Assembly: GCA_026545225.1 (NCBI GenBank)
Contig: CM048846.1
Span: 83,903,270 to 83,967,269, forward strand
Reading direction: 5' to 3'
DNA: 64,000 bases
From: Cornus controversa
Lineage: Eukaryota; Streptophyta; Magnoliopsida; Cornales; Cornaceae
Shown here: positions 1 to 11,419 of the stretch, piece after piece
Layout: every line of letters starts with the position of its first letter
How positions within the stretch are numbered: the first letter of the stretch is position 1
The notes under the pieces: generated by a model
Database searches by the model: none
Told to the model about the DNA's origin: nothing
What the model saw: only the letters and a program-made list of their open reading frames with translations
Made by a program: the position numbers and the translations under genes

Positions 1-1350
1 TGAAATTAAACTTTCAGGTATATTTTTTCTTAAAAAGTTAAGTTTGAATTTTTAGAAATTTTTCGGTAATTTAAAATATTTTTTCTAATTTTTTATATTT
101 AAAAAATGTTTAAAATTAAAAAATATATATTTAAATATCTCAGACTGTTCATGAATACTTGATAATTGAATGGGTTGCATGATCTACTCTCCACAATAGA
201 TGCATTTATTATAAAGAAATTCTAATCCAAACAGCACCAGAAAACCTAAACACAAAATAAAACTAGCAGCACAATGAAATCCCTAAAAAAAAAATTCTCC
301 AAAATTTCTAAAAAAAATACATAAGAATCCTAATAATTAAAAACTACTAAATATTAAATTTCAGCCAATTCTAAGTTTGTTTGGTTCACGAACAAAATTC
401 TTGAAATATTCAACAGTCTTCCTATAAGATGAAAAACGCAATTTTGGAGACCTAGATGAGGGTTTTCGGCTGAAAAATGACATGATCCAGTAGCTTATTG
501 GGTCATTTTTTTTTTATTGAGAATGAGTCTCGTGGGGTCAAAATAAGTTCGTCAAAAAATTCTAGACATCGACATTGTTCACAAAAATTAAATGTAAATA
601 TATACAACACGATTTAATTCACTACATATAAATTCCATAAACAAAATCCTAGATTTTGGTCAACATACATATCTCCAAAAACAAAACCCTAGTTTATATC
701 AATCTATATATTAGAAACGAAACTATAGTTTAACACAATCATTCATGCTTAATCAAACGAAAATTCCTTTAACATGCAATTAAGCAAAAATCTCAAATTG
801 TTAAACCTAATCATACCTAAACCTGTATGCATAAACATATATATTCATGAAATCAAACAAAACAATATTTATATATATTTACAAGTTCAAAGGGGAAGTC
901 AAGAGATTGAACTTGCCTTATGATTTTGAGCAAAATCACCCTCTCTTCCTTTTTTCGCCATCTCCCGTTCTCTCCGTGTCTATGCGTAGCAACTCCCTGT
1001 GTGTAGGAACGACTGAACCCTAATCCTATTTTCTCTTTCTTTTATCCATATTTTCTTTTCTAAAAATTATTAGAACAATTTCCTAAATAATTCGAATAAT
1101 AAACCTAAATATATATAGCCCACATATATAAAAGTATATATATAAATGTGGCCCAAACCCAAAAATCTAGCCAAACCCGACAATAACAAATAAAATAAAA
1201 TAAAATACAACACAAAGTCCCACATATTAATTAAAAGAAAAATCTATATCAAAAGCAAATATTTCACAAACATTTTAAAAACACCACAAAATGAAAATTT
1301 TGAATAATTAAAACCCCAAATTAAAAATCCTCAAATTTTGGGATATTACA
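1..1350 (-). mobile_element. Partial LTR of a Ty3/Gypsy element (chromovirus/Tekay-like), runs off the left edge
   Basis: The block ends at 1350 in GGGATATTACA, so on the minus strand it begins TGTAATATCCC, a common start of chromovirus LTRs. On that strand TATA-like runs (about 1090-1140) precede a T/C-rich leader about 950-1040. Segments 1-150 and 600-900 resemble 6950-7080 and 7330-7790, so the same repeat family occurs twice here. There is no coding capacity. The orientation and the Tekay assignment are inferences from terminal sequence and layout; the other LTR end is outside the window. Confidence 0.5.
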
Positions 1351-1499
1351 TAGAAGGGACTGAAAGTGGGCTAAAAAGGTAGAAGAAATAGTGGATTAGT
1401 CATTTGTAATGTCACCATTTGGAAGATAAAGGTTTTAAATTTTGTTTTTGTTATGCCTGCTATTGGTGATCTAAAAAAAAAAAAAGAGGAATTTTGATC

Positions 1500-2594
1500 A
1501 CCAACAGAGAGTCAGTTGATTCGAGCTTTTTGCTTCCACAATTACTCTTCACAGAGACTAAGGTGAGTATAGGCTCGAATCAAGTCTTTTTCCTTAGTTC
1601 TAAGAGATCTTTCCTAGGGGTTATTATCAAGGTGAGCTTGACAAGTGTTAAGCTTAGATTTAGCACTATGGACTCTAGATGATAAAGAACTGAAATCTTT
1701 CTTGTTCAGTGATCTTATGAGAGATTTAAGTAATTTAAATTTCTGTGTAACTCTAAACATTGGAATTCCATTGATAGGAGAGTGCCAAACTTGATCAACA
1801 ATTAGAGAAAAGGAATGGTGAGAGGTCTAAAAGTTAAATTTTTTTAATGGGAGAGTTTTATAAGTGGAGGAAGAGCCAACTTTAACAATGCAAGGACTGT
1901 GATTAGATTTACCTTGAGGGAGAAAGGTACATTCAGAGTTATATATGAAATGAAACATTCCAGTCTGTGTTGACTAATAACATATCAAGTTTCCTTGAGA
2001 TGTTAGTAAGACTAGGGCATTGGTTGGACTAGGTGAAAAAGATACATGTGTACCTCAAGTCTTCAAGGTATGTTAAAATGAGACATTTTTTGAAATCATT
2101 CATCTCTGGAGTCCATCTGATAGCTCCACCACTACTTTCATTAATGCGGAGGACTGTATTATAATCACCCATCAAAAGCCAAGCTTGGTGATACATAGCA
2201 GAAAATTGTGCTTTAAGATTAGACCAAAGACTTTGCCTACCAGCTTTTAAGTTCAGGCCATAGATGATGGATGTAGTGAAGGATGAGTGAGAGTTGAGCT
2301 CATTAACAAGGTAGTGGATGACTTGCTCAGTTTGTTGGAAGGCTTGCACTTTGAATTTGTTGGAGTTGTAAACAATCCATATCCTACCCAAAATAGAATT
2401 GTTATAGCTATGAATTAGCTTCCAAAAAGAGGGATTGAAAGCAACAATATTTTTGAAGACTGTATCCATATTGTGGCTCTGAATTTTTGTTTCTAGGATA
2501 ACAAGGATGTCAATGCCATGCTTAGTTAGAAATTCTTGATTTTAAACTATTTAATAATGGAATTAAGACCCCTAAGGTTCCATGAGGCAATGTT
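1500..2594 (-). pseudogene. LINE ORF2 endonuclease (EEP-family) remnant
   Basis: Translation from 2594 leftward starts with MNIASWNLRGLN, the typical start of plant LINE endonucleases. It continues with LETK (catalytic Glu), WLLMGDYNTVL with a downstream glutamate, DLRYT.IFFT, and QGKSNHSPC near 1890-1930, equivalent to the SDHSP catalytic motif. The longest open piece is 2029..2469 (146 residues). Stops interrupt the frame near 2545 and at 2029, and a frameshift is needed near 2530. The family would nick target DNA for target-primed reverse transcription; this copy cannot make the full protein. Confidence 0.75.
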
Positions 2595-3251
2595 CATTTG
2601 GAGTGGGATTGATATGTGTTAATCAGACCCCTGAATCCCTTGAGGGTGTACTTAGGAAGGTCAGAAGTCTTGGCCTTGTCTTTGCCCTTGTTCTTGTTCT
2701 TGCTCTTAACATTTATGTTTTTCTCCTTACTATTAGAATGAATGCTGAGAGAGGAGAAGGTTGAGTCAACCTCAAATCTTGAGTTCTAATTGGATTCATT
2801 CTCTTGAGAATCATCTCTGTCGTCAAAGTCAATATTTTCAGTGCTAGAGTCATCTGAATTTTGTGATAAAACTACAAATTGGTTGTTGAGTTTAACAAGT
2901 TTAAAGGTTGATGGAGGAGGGCAAATAAGGGGATGGATAGGACCAAAAGATATGAAGGGGTGATGGAGTTCTCAATGGGAATAGATGCAATAGATGGTTT
3001 CTAAGGGGAAATTACAACCACAAAGTTGATAGGTTTGTAAAGATGAGATGGTTTGGTGAGTGAAATAACTGTGTCAAATTTTGAGCATCTTTAGAGAGGT
3101 AGGGAATGAGAGTGGGAGTTAGTTTCACTCGAATAAGGGATGATGTGTTGCTTTATATAAGGTTGGGCAAGGGATTTTTGCTTTCTGTTAACAATTTGCC
3201 ATTCATTTTGGTGGTTAGCAGAAGAATGATGAGGGCTGCTATGGGATTAGA

Positions 3252-3883
3252 TTAAGGGTAATAGGAGAGAGAGCGGCCAAAAGAGTTACAGTGAGTGCAA
3301 GTAACTGGATTCCATGGGTATTGGATAGGAATCTTAACAAACTGACCATTACTAATATTGAGCATGAATTTGTTAATGAAAGGGCATGAAGGATCAATCT
3401 CAATGTATATACTAGCATAATCAATTCTTTTCAAAACTTGAGTAGTTGGCATGTATAGAAAGGCTTACCGATTGCACTGGCAATATAACTAAGGCCACTG
3501 GATGTCCAAAAGTATAAAGGAATGTTGAAGAACTGAACCCAAATTGAAATATTCATGTTGTGCTCTTGATCAAGGTGAACATTAATGTCCATTTTATGAG
3601 GTTTGGATGCTTGTTAACAAGGATCCATGGTCCTTCCTTTAAAATAGTCTACAAATTTGAATAGAAAAAAGCCCTTAGAGTTGGCTAAAACTTCTGATAG
3701 ACCTCTCTTGCCCCACAGTTTGTGTGTCGAACTTTTAACTGCCCAAAATGGAACTTTATAATGGAAAAAATGACCAACCAAAGTGGAATTCCATTCGTTT
3801 TCTACCATTTTAGATACCTTATAAGGTGGATCAACAATGAGGGTACCATTTGAAAAAATAGGTCTGTGGTAGATGAAATTCAT
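3252..3883 (-). pseudogene. LINE ORF1 remnant (DUF4283-like domain and zinc knuckle)
   Basis: The piece 3614..3883 starts MNFIYHRPIF and carries the pattern of the plant LINE ORF1 DUF4283 domain (..LVGHFF..KVPF..VKSSTHKLWGKRGL.., ..KGFFLFKF..). The downstream piece 3252..3452 ends in PVTCTHCNSFGR, a CCHC-type knuckle start. The frame linking them is interrupted by stops. The family role is RNA binding in the LINE ribonucleoprotein. A second frame over 3239..3424 is a shadow. Confidence 0.65.
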
Positions 3884-4178
3884 TTTTTTTGGTTTAGGGA
3901 TACTGGTTTTGGTGATTGAAGTTCAAGGTTGGGGGTGATGTATTCGTTGTCATTGTAGTAGTAGATGCATTTTATTTCATTACCAGACAGAGGTACTTCA
4001 TTTTTTCCTGCTCCTATATATGAATTTGTTACAATAAAATGTATGGATCCTCAATGATAGTTATATATTAGTGTATTACTTAATTTAAAGATTCCTATGC
4101 AATAAAGTATTGTAGTATTAAATTAATTGCTTTCTAAAGCCATATATATAATGTGGAATTATCTCTTGACTCCATTGA

Positions 4179-4457
4179 TGTTTCTTAGAAAGTATACCTT
4201 CACTGGGCACAAATGTATCTGAGATTCCTGAGGACTCTGATGAGGTGGTTGAAGAAGATAGCTGTGAGGAAAGTATAGAAAATGATGAAGATGAAGATAA
4301 AGATGAGGAGAGTGATGGTACATTCTCCACTCTTTCTGAGCTAGACAAAGAGAGAGAGGCAATAACAGCAAAGTTAGAGGCACTATCAGCAAAGTTAGAG
4401 GAACTCAATAGGAAACGTGTCATCATGTCGCTCAAGCACAAGATAATGAATCTTTGA
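4179..4457 (+). CDS. Acidic, coiled-coil open frame, possible terminal exon of an unrecognised gene
   Basis: A 92-residue open frame lies between an upstream stop and TGA at 4455-4457, with a first Met at 4245. A possible splice acceptor (TTTCTTAG) ends at 4188. The N-terminal half is strongly acidic (EEDSCEES...NDEDEDKDEESD). The C-terminal half is heptad-like and charged, with a repeated motif (LEALSAKLEELNRKR), so a coiled coil is likely. No upstream exon or promoter was identified, and the domain is not recognised. It may be a terminal exon, a gene fragment carried by a transposon, or chance; repeat content alone does not explain it. Confidence 0.35.
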   Translation, partial: CFLESIPSLGTNVSEIPEDSDEVVEEDSCEESIENDEDEDKDEESDGTFSTLSELDKEREAITAKLEALSAKLEELNRKRVIMSLKHKIMNL

Positions 4458-5284
4458 CTAAGGTTTTATCATAGAGTCACCTATTAGGATTTTATGCCCT
4501 ACATAATATAATTTGCATGTAAAAACGTTTATTAATAATTGAATCTGTGATTTTCATGCTCTATATTTATATATACATTTTGTGAATGTTATGTATTAAT
4601 AATTGAATCTTTGTTATGAACATTAAGCCGATGTCTATTGGATGCAATCCTTTAGAATAAGTCTCTTTAATGTGGTTATTGAGTATAAGTATCTTTGGCA
4701 TGACCTTTGAACAAAAGTCTCTTTATGGCAAACACTGAGCAGTTGTATGGATTTGCCTCTCACCCGAAGAGGATTATAATGGAATCCTTGAAGAAGCAGT
4801 TAGCTTCTCAAGGTATGGATGTAAATGACCATTAGTGGTACTGAACAATATAAAACCCTAGTGTCATGGTGTGCTTAGTTTGCACTCCCTTCACATCTTT
4901 CCCTTTTACCTTAGCATTATTTTATTACAATATTCTGCATAACTTAGCTTGCCATATTTATTTGATATGTTATCTCCCTCTAACTATCAAGCATGTTTAC
5001 CTATTTTATGCTTCCTTTATTTATCTTCAAACTTATGTTTGTATTTGTTATATTTAGGGTGCACAATTAGTATCTCAATTGGTTAAACGGAGCTTCAAAT
5101 TGATTGATCAAACCAAATCAACCAGTTGATATGTCTTACTTATAATAATTTTGACATCATCTCAGCCTCCACCTTACCTATCTAATCAAAGCCAAGTAGG
5201 CCTACCTGTTGTTTTCATCGACTCACAATTTGAGAAATCTTGACCACAGTCAATGAGTCTCAATGTGAGCAATCCCCTTTGTTA
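4458..5284. other. No gene recognised
   Basis: AT-rich sequence follows the acidic frame. Short open frames such as 4866..5057 are hydrophobic, low in complexity and lack homology I can recognise. Nothing else is supported. Confidence 0.6.
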
Positions 5285-6071
5285 TTATGTGTACCATCCT
5301 CTAGGGTTTTTGTTTGGGCCACCATGATGATTCTTATTGACCAAATAAATTAAAAAATTTGACAAAAAAAATGACATTAAAAACAAAATGAGGGTAAAAC
5401 CAACATCTCTGTAACCCGAACCTTCAATCAGATAACTTAAAATACCCCTACAAAATTCCACGCATGAGGTGGCCAGTCTCACAGATAAAACATAAGGGAT
5501 AGTTACAACTGATAACAAACAAGCATAGAATACAAGAACAAAAGAAAAAGAATAATAAAAGTTGAAAAGAAAGTCTAACTGAAATAATAAATAACGTTAA
5601 ATAAACATGATACTAGTCTGAACGATACAACTTGGAAGTCCTGTAACTCAAGGACCCCATAACCAAAAATCACAAAAGTAAATACTATTCTAGAAAATAT
5701 CTAAGTCCCTTCACTGAAGTCTGATAAGAAATAGATAACTGTCATGCTCTAGGAATTCCACATTGTAACCTTAAGAGAAAACTGCCTGGGACCTAAAATA
5801 TCAACAAAGTGGGTTAAACCCATGAGCAAGTTCCCTTTACTACCACTCAATCAAAGAACTAGTAAACAGACATTCTATGTGAGGATAATAAAATATATAA
5901 ATACAAAGACATACCCTTTCTCACTTAATCAACGATTCCAAATTAAGACAATCCTATATCCTGTACCAACCCATATGTTATCACAAAATATAGCACATGT
6001 TTTTCTATGTTAAATCCAAAGGCAATCTATACGTGTCCAAACCTTTATTAAGTACATACCCTACTAGTATT

Positions 6072-6505
6072 TGGCAATCCTGACATACCTCCCTTATCTA
6101 CATATCATATACTTTATTAGGTAATTGGCAATCCTCACATGCCCTGCCCTTATATATATATACTAATTACCTTATTATGTAATTGGCAATCTTCACACGT
6201 CTCCCTTATAAATATATTAAATATCTTATTAGGTATTGACAATCCTCGCATGCCTCCCTTATATATGTTAACTACCCTATTATATAATCGACAATCCTCA
6301 CATGCCTCCCTTATATATGTATTAAATAGTCTACTATGCAATTGGCAATTCCTCACATGCCTCCTTTATTAACCTCTAATACCTTATTAGGTATTGGCAA
6401 TCCTAACATGTCTCCTGACAATCCTCACATGCCTCCCTTATTAACCTTGAATACCTTATTAGCTTTTAGCAATCCTGACATGCCTCCTAACAATTCTCAT
6501 ATGCC
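6072..6505. repeat. Tandem array, about 8-10 diverged units of about 54 bp
   Basis: The motif GGCAATCCTCACATGCCTCC recurs with small changes near 6072, 6127, 6185, 6237, 6289, 6344, 6396, 6418, 6470 and 6487. Most are followed by CTTA and an AT-rich spacer. The spacing of 52-57 bp indicates a minisatellite inside the LTR-like block. Short reading frames across it follow the repeat period and are not genes. Confidence 0.8.
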
Positions 6506-7531
6506 TCATATATTCCTTTTAGTTAAAAATTAACCATACTTAAAAGTATGCTAATTACTACAGTGAAAATCCTATCATCACATGAATTAAATAAACAAAT
6601 AAAATAAACTTAACACACCATGAAGCAAAACGATTAATCACACTATTTCATATACACGAACATTTCTGATTGCAAAGAAAACAATTACAGAGAACAATTA
6701 AAAATTAAAATAAAAACCACATAAATAAACCTACACTGCACTATAAACATCAAGTATATCTACACTTAGGTCTAAACTAGGTTTCCGTGTATATTCTGTC
6801 CCTAAAGGTCTTAAATTATTTTTCTGAAATTTTTTGGTAATTTAAAAATATTTTTAAAATAAAAGAAAATAAAAATTCCATCTTTAAAGTACACTTTTTT
6901 TGCTAAATCTACAATTACGAAAACTTATATCATCTTGAAATTCAAGTCCCATATGTATTGTGTCCCTAAAAGATTAATTTAAATTTTTAGAAATTTTATG
7001 GAATTTAAAATTATTTTTCCTATTTTTTCAACTTAAAAATGAATTTAAAAATATGAAAAAATATTAAAATATTTCGGACTGGGCCCAATGGATGGGCTTG
7101 GTGATTGGGACTGGATCACCATTTTTTCGGTCCCCGCCGGTGGCCAAAACAGGGCGCACGCGTTGGAAGCGTGTGCAGCCCCTGTTTCTCTTCTTCCTTC
7201 AGCGCGCAGGCTACACCAACACACGCCCAGCTCGTTTCGGCAACTTTCCCGACAGTTTTCAGTGACTTCCCAGCCTCAAAACATCACAAAATTTATACCA
7301 ATCCATTCCTTTTAATCTCCACCACAATCTAGTGAAAAATTTTCACCAAAAACTTATCAAATTGAAAATACCCAAATTTATATTTCTAGGGTTCTTCAAA
7401 GATTTAAAATTCCATCAAAGTTCCCATCGACCAACTCCACAATGATTAGGACGCATTCATTAAAGTAATTCAACACAACAATTTAACACAACAACAATCC
7501 CCAAACCCCTTCATCTTCATACAGTAATGTA

Positions 7532-7542
<11 letters not shown>

Positions 7543-7581
<39 letters not shown>
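7543..7581. repeat. (TA)n microsatellite
   Basis: An almost uninterrupted run of TA dinucleotides. Confidence 0.95.
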
Positions 7582-7584
<3 letters not shown>

Positions 7585-7850
7585 GATACTGTCTATATAC
7601 ACATACAATTATACACAGTGTACATGCATATATATAATTACACAGTCTTACAACCAAAAACTTATGTGTGAAAATCAAAAAATCAGAACCCAAACAAAAA
7701 TAATTTTTTTAACAATTTAAATTCAAATCATCAAAAACATATACAAAGACACATCATAATTTAACTATGTTTATGAATTCAAAGGGGAGGTGTGAAAAAG
7801 GGGATGTGCTTATATGTAATGTGTTCTCTCCAAATAGTATAAGACTTTTT

Positions 7851-9030
7851 GGTGTAAAATTTAAAAGCAAAATTGTGCGAGCTTAGGTCTATAGTGGACA
7901 ATATCATATCATCAGGTGGAGCGAGCTCTTACAAAAACTCTCGCACAATGGCAAATAAGGACGATGGATGGCAAGAAGACATCGACGAATGACTAAAGAG
8001 GGAAACTGCGTTGAATTGCGGGTGAAAACTGAATATGGTCAGTGATGATGACAAGACAAAGAAGTTGGAATGGCAGTGAGCGAACAGATGGTTACAATGA
8101 CCCAATAACAATGAGCTTGAATTGTTGAAACAATGGTGGATTCAGTGCTTGTAGCAGCCGGTGACGGCACGAAGTTGTTAAAACGATGGTGGTTTCAGTG
8201 CCTGTAGCAGCCAGTGACGGCATCGAAGATGGTGATGATTGGTAATTGTTGACTACTCGGGCAGCCGATGATGGTTCCCGTGATGGTTTGTGGATTTTAG
8301 TGGAGACCAAAATAGCGGCGCTGGTTTGGCTTTGTTTCCCAGATTGCCAAAATACAAAGACGGTGGTTTGGGTTCCGATTGGTTGGTGGTGGTGTATGGT
8401 GGATTGTAGGCCTTGACTCTGAATATGGATTTATTTTTTTTTGGAGAAGATGATTCAATAGAGACACTAGAATAGATCATTTGTCTTGGCTTTTAAAATT
8501 GATACAACGAGTTCATATAGTAGTAAATATAAATTTCTTGCTCAATACGATAAATAGACACATATAGACATATATCCATATAGAGAGAGCCAGTGAGTGT
8601 AATTGGGGTTTATTGCGATTGAAGAACTAAGTTTCCAATGATGGTGAATAGTTGTGTTATGGAGGCAACAAATGGGTGTGCTTTTAGGTCATTGTAGGAC
8701 TGCTTTAGAGAGAAGAGAGACATACAGAGTAAATCAACATCACCACAAACACAACGACGTCCTCTCCAGTAGTGCCCTGTTGAGGTTGGAGCAATGACGT
8801 GCTTGTCCTCTCCGGCAGTGCCCTGCCGAGGTTAGAGCAATGACGCGCTCGTCCTCGTCCCACCTTCGCCATTGTCGTCGCCACAGAGTTCATGAGAGAA
8901 ATTAAGGGATGATAAAACAATTGGAGATTTGTTGGTGGTGGTGGTGGTGATAGGAGGAGGTGGAAAGGAGAGAAATCGGAAGGAAGAAATGAGGACCGTG
9001 AGTGTTTTGGTCAATTCTCGTGTATGATAT
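7851..9030. repeat. GC-richer anonymous region with two short tandem duplications
   Basis: Base composition rises relative to both sides. A 52-bp unit is duplicated at 8121-8172 and 8173-8224 (core GATGGTGG.TTCAGTGC.TGTAGCAGCC). A 46-bp unit is duplicated at 8765-8810 and 8811-8856 (core AGTGCCCTG.TGAGGTT.GAGCAATGACG). Several overlapping short frames exist on the minus strand, but none has a recognisable domain. The texture resembles the interior of the Mutator-like element at 32561, so a degraded transposon interior is possible. Confidence 0.4.
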
Positions 9031-9564
9031 TTTAATATAAGAAATTATTTAAATAATTAAAAACAATCATGACTTTTCACACATTAAAAAAAAAAAAGAC
9101 CAAATGTGTTTGTGAAAAAGATTCTCAAATTACATGAGTGAAATAAGGTTAAACTTGAGGAGAGGTGTCAACGAAGATTACCTTATTTTTATGAGGCAAA
9201 ATTAAATCAGTTGAACTAAAAAAAAAGGGATGATAAATAAGATTAACTCAAGTTGGATGAACAGTTTGCATGAATGGAAACTTTTTAAATACCCAGGTAT
9301 CTACTAGTGTAGTATTCTCGCTAATAAAATCATCAAATTTTCTATGATAATAGAAAATAAGAATTTATGAGTAACAGGGGTATTATATTCATGCCCAGGG
9401 TATCCAATACCTGTTTGACACGGAAATGCGAAACTTATCCAATACCTGTTTGCAATGAACCCACGTTGTATCTGAACTCAAGCCCAGACAAAATGCCCAA
9501 GAAATTATCTGTTTTGTTGATAAAAAAAAAAAGTTGTAATATTGAACCAGAAAATTGCAGGAAG
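9031..9564. other. No gene recognised
   Basis: AT-rich sequence just upstream of the pseudogene's first exon. An open frame at 9367..9681 overlaps pseudogene exon 1 in another frame and has no recognisable feature. Confidence 0.55.
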
Positions 9565-10178
9565 ATGGAGGCTTCAAGCTGTGGCCAGCAGTTTCTCAGG
9601 TTTCATTTCTGTGACACTAATAAAAAAATTCAGTTATTTCATTATTTTTTTTCCAAACTAGTCATGTTATGTAATCTCTAACATGGAAAATTGACCTTCC
9701 TTAATTTTCTGATTTTCCTAATATTGGTAAAGTAGTAGTCATTAGGTAGAAGATATGTAAAGATGTACCCTTTGGGAGGCCATAGTTTAAGAAATAATTA
9801 TTTTGGTATAAGTTGTGTGGTACTTTTATTTGATCACTTCCTAGAGACCAGGCAGTTAACTGATGTTAGTTGCAGATTTGTTTTTCCAAAAACAAAATTA
9901 ACTGAAATAAAAAAATAAAAAGTAAGGTGAGGATAGAGATGATTCTAGAATTTAGTAACTGAGGTGATTACGTATCCTTTTCAGTTTCCATAATAGTTAA
10001 TCATGTATCTATTCTTTTGATCTTTCATATTTAGCCAATAAGATCTGAGATATTTAAGCAGGAGATCATTAATGAAAAAACCAATAAGACCTCTCAAATC
10101 TAAAATTAAAAACAATTGATCATCTTAAATATATCAGGAAGATCAAAATATAGTTTCTCACAATATATACAGGAAGAC

Positions 10179-10690
10179 GATATTCGCACCCTCTTTTATA
10201 CATTTGCACTCTTAAATATATTCTCTTTTGACATGACAAAAAAAAATGGTTATTTATGGTAAATAAATTATTTATTTTTACCGGATTAAAAAAAAATTAT
10301 CTATGTTGAATAAAAAGATCTCTTTGACAAGAACTGGAAAAAAAAAAACCAAAAAAAGGTAACTTAATTATTTCTTTTGATAAGACCCAAAAAAAGTTAT
10401 CCTATGTAGAATAAATAATCTCATTTGAGGAAAAAAATAAACACTCAAAAAAAGGACCCAAAAAAATTTATCTCTACTGAATAAATTATATCTTTTGACA
10501 TTACTCTTACAAAAAAAAAAAAAAAAAGTACTAAAGAAGATAAAACGAATTAAAGTTTATAGAATAAAGGAAGCTATGGTATTTTAAAATAAAAGATGGT
10601 GCATTAATGAGTTTATGGACTTTTTTGTCATTTCTTTTAAAAGAAAAAAGCAAGTGTAGTGCAATAGGATAAAAGGGGCGCGTGAATATC
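10179..10690. mobile_element. Candidate non-autonomous TIR element with internal A-rich repeats
   Basis: The left end GATATTCGCACCCTCTTTTA pairs imperfectly with the reverse complement of the right end, GATATTCACGCGCCCCTTTT; both continue into a TTGCACT motif. Inside, units of about 70-75 bp (AAAAAA..TTATCTATGTTGAATAAA..) recur about four times between 10230 and 10510. No convincing target duplication was found. It lies in intron 1 of the pseudogene. Confidence 0.45.
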
Positions 10691-10693
10691 ACC

Positions 10694-10717
10694 TATATAT
10701 ATATATATATATATATA
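10694..10717. repeat. (TA)n microsatellite
   Basis: A TA run of about 24 bp directly after the candidate TIR element. Confidence 0.9.
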
Positions 10718-11087
10718 AGGAATGGTATGAATTGTATTGCTGTTGAGCTTTAATAAGATATTTTTAGCATGAATGTCACAAATAGAAAGCCATGCCGAGG
10801 CTGCATTTAAAAAATAGGACTAAACAGATAGCTAGAACTAGGTTGTTACGAAATTCCCGACCAATTAGGCCTAAGATCCCACTAGGATGAAGAATTGAGT
10901 GAAAAGAGCTTGGCTTAAAATCACATATTTGCTAACATTAATCGAGTTTCTCAAGAAATTTTAATTGGAAAATTCCCACTCCAATAGTTTTAACCTGTCA
11001 AACATTGAATAGTTATACGAGTTAATTCCCAATCAACTGTAAAAATGAATTTACTAAGAAGCAAGAAAACATTTAATGAGTCATGAG

Positions 11088-11419
11088 CTATGTTACATGG
11101 CTCAGATATGAGTGTCAGGTACGGGTATATATCTACACATCGGACATGTCAAATTTTAATCAGAAGGACACATGGACATGACTATTCATTTTATTTAATA
11201 TTTTTATTTTATTCTTTAGAGTAAAATAATATTTTTATGAAATATAGTGATCAAAATAGAAATTCACTCATTTGAAGTAATACTATAATAAAATAAAATT
11301 ATTGGATATATTTTTTAGATGTATGTCCAACCAAAAGTGTCAGATCCGATACTCATGTCCGAATAATATGTGTCAGACACGGGTACTTCACTTACTTTAG
11401 AAGAGTTCATGTAACATAG
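11088..11419. mobile_element. Non-autonomous TIR element (hAT-type MITE), 332 bp
   Basis: The ends are CTATGTTACATG and CATGTAACATAG, perfect 12-bp inverted repeats. They are flanked by GTCATGAG (11080-11087) and GTCAGGAG (11420-11427), an 8-bp target duplication with one mismatch, as expected for hAT. Internal motifs (GTGTC..GACACGGGTA) recur inverted. No coding sequence. It sits in intron 1 of the pseudogene. A related end (CTATGTTACTAGGACTC) is at 39045. Confidence 0.75.

Larger units (their letters stand above)
1480..3990 (-). mobile_element. Degraded L1-type LINE (ORF1 plus endonuclease part of ORF2)
   Basis: Reading leftward on the minus strand there is a gag-like ORF1 (DUF4283-like region, then a zinc knuckle), then the endonuclease domain of ORF2, in the normal LINE order. 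Stops and frameshifts break both. The reverse transcriptase is absent: the element is cut off near 1350-1480, where the LTR-like block begins. No poly(A) tail or target duplication was identified. It is a dead copy. Confidence 0.75.
5285..7850 (-). mobile_element. Second copy of the chromovirus-like LTR family, degraded
   Basis: Segments here resemble the block at 1..1350: the AATTTTTAGAAATTTT-type segment just before the CGGACTGGGCCC stretch (about 6950-7085) matches 40-150, and 7330-7790 with AATTCAAAGGGGAGGTGTG matches 600-900. A GC-rich part at 7085-7320 is unique to this copy. It contains an array of about 54-bp repeats (6072-6505) and a (TA)n tract. No pol domain is present. The limits are approximate; on the minus strand the left boundary would be the 3' end. 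Confidence 0.45.
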
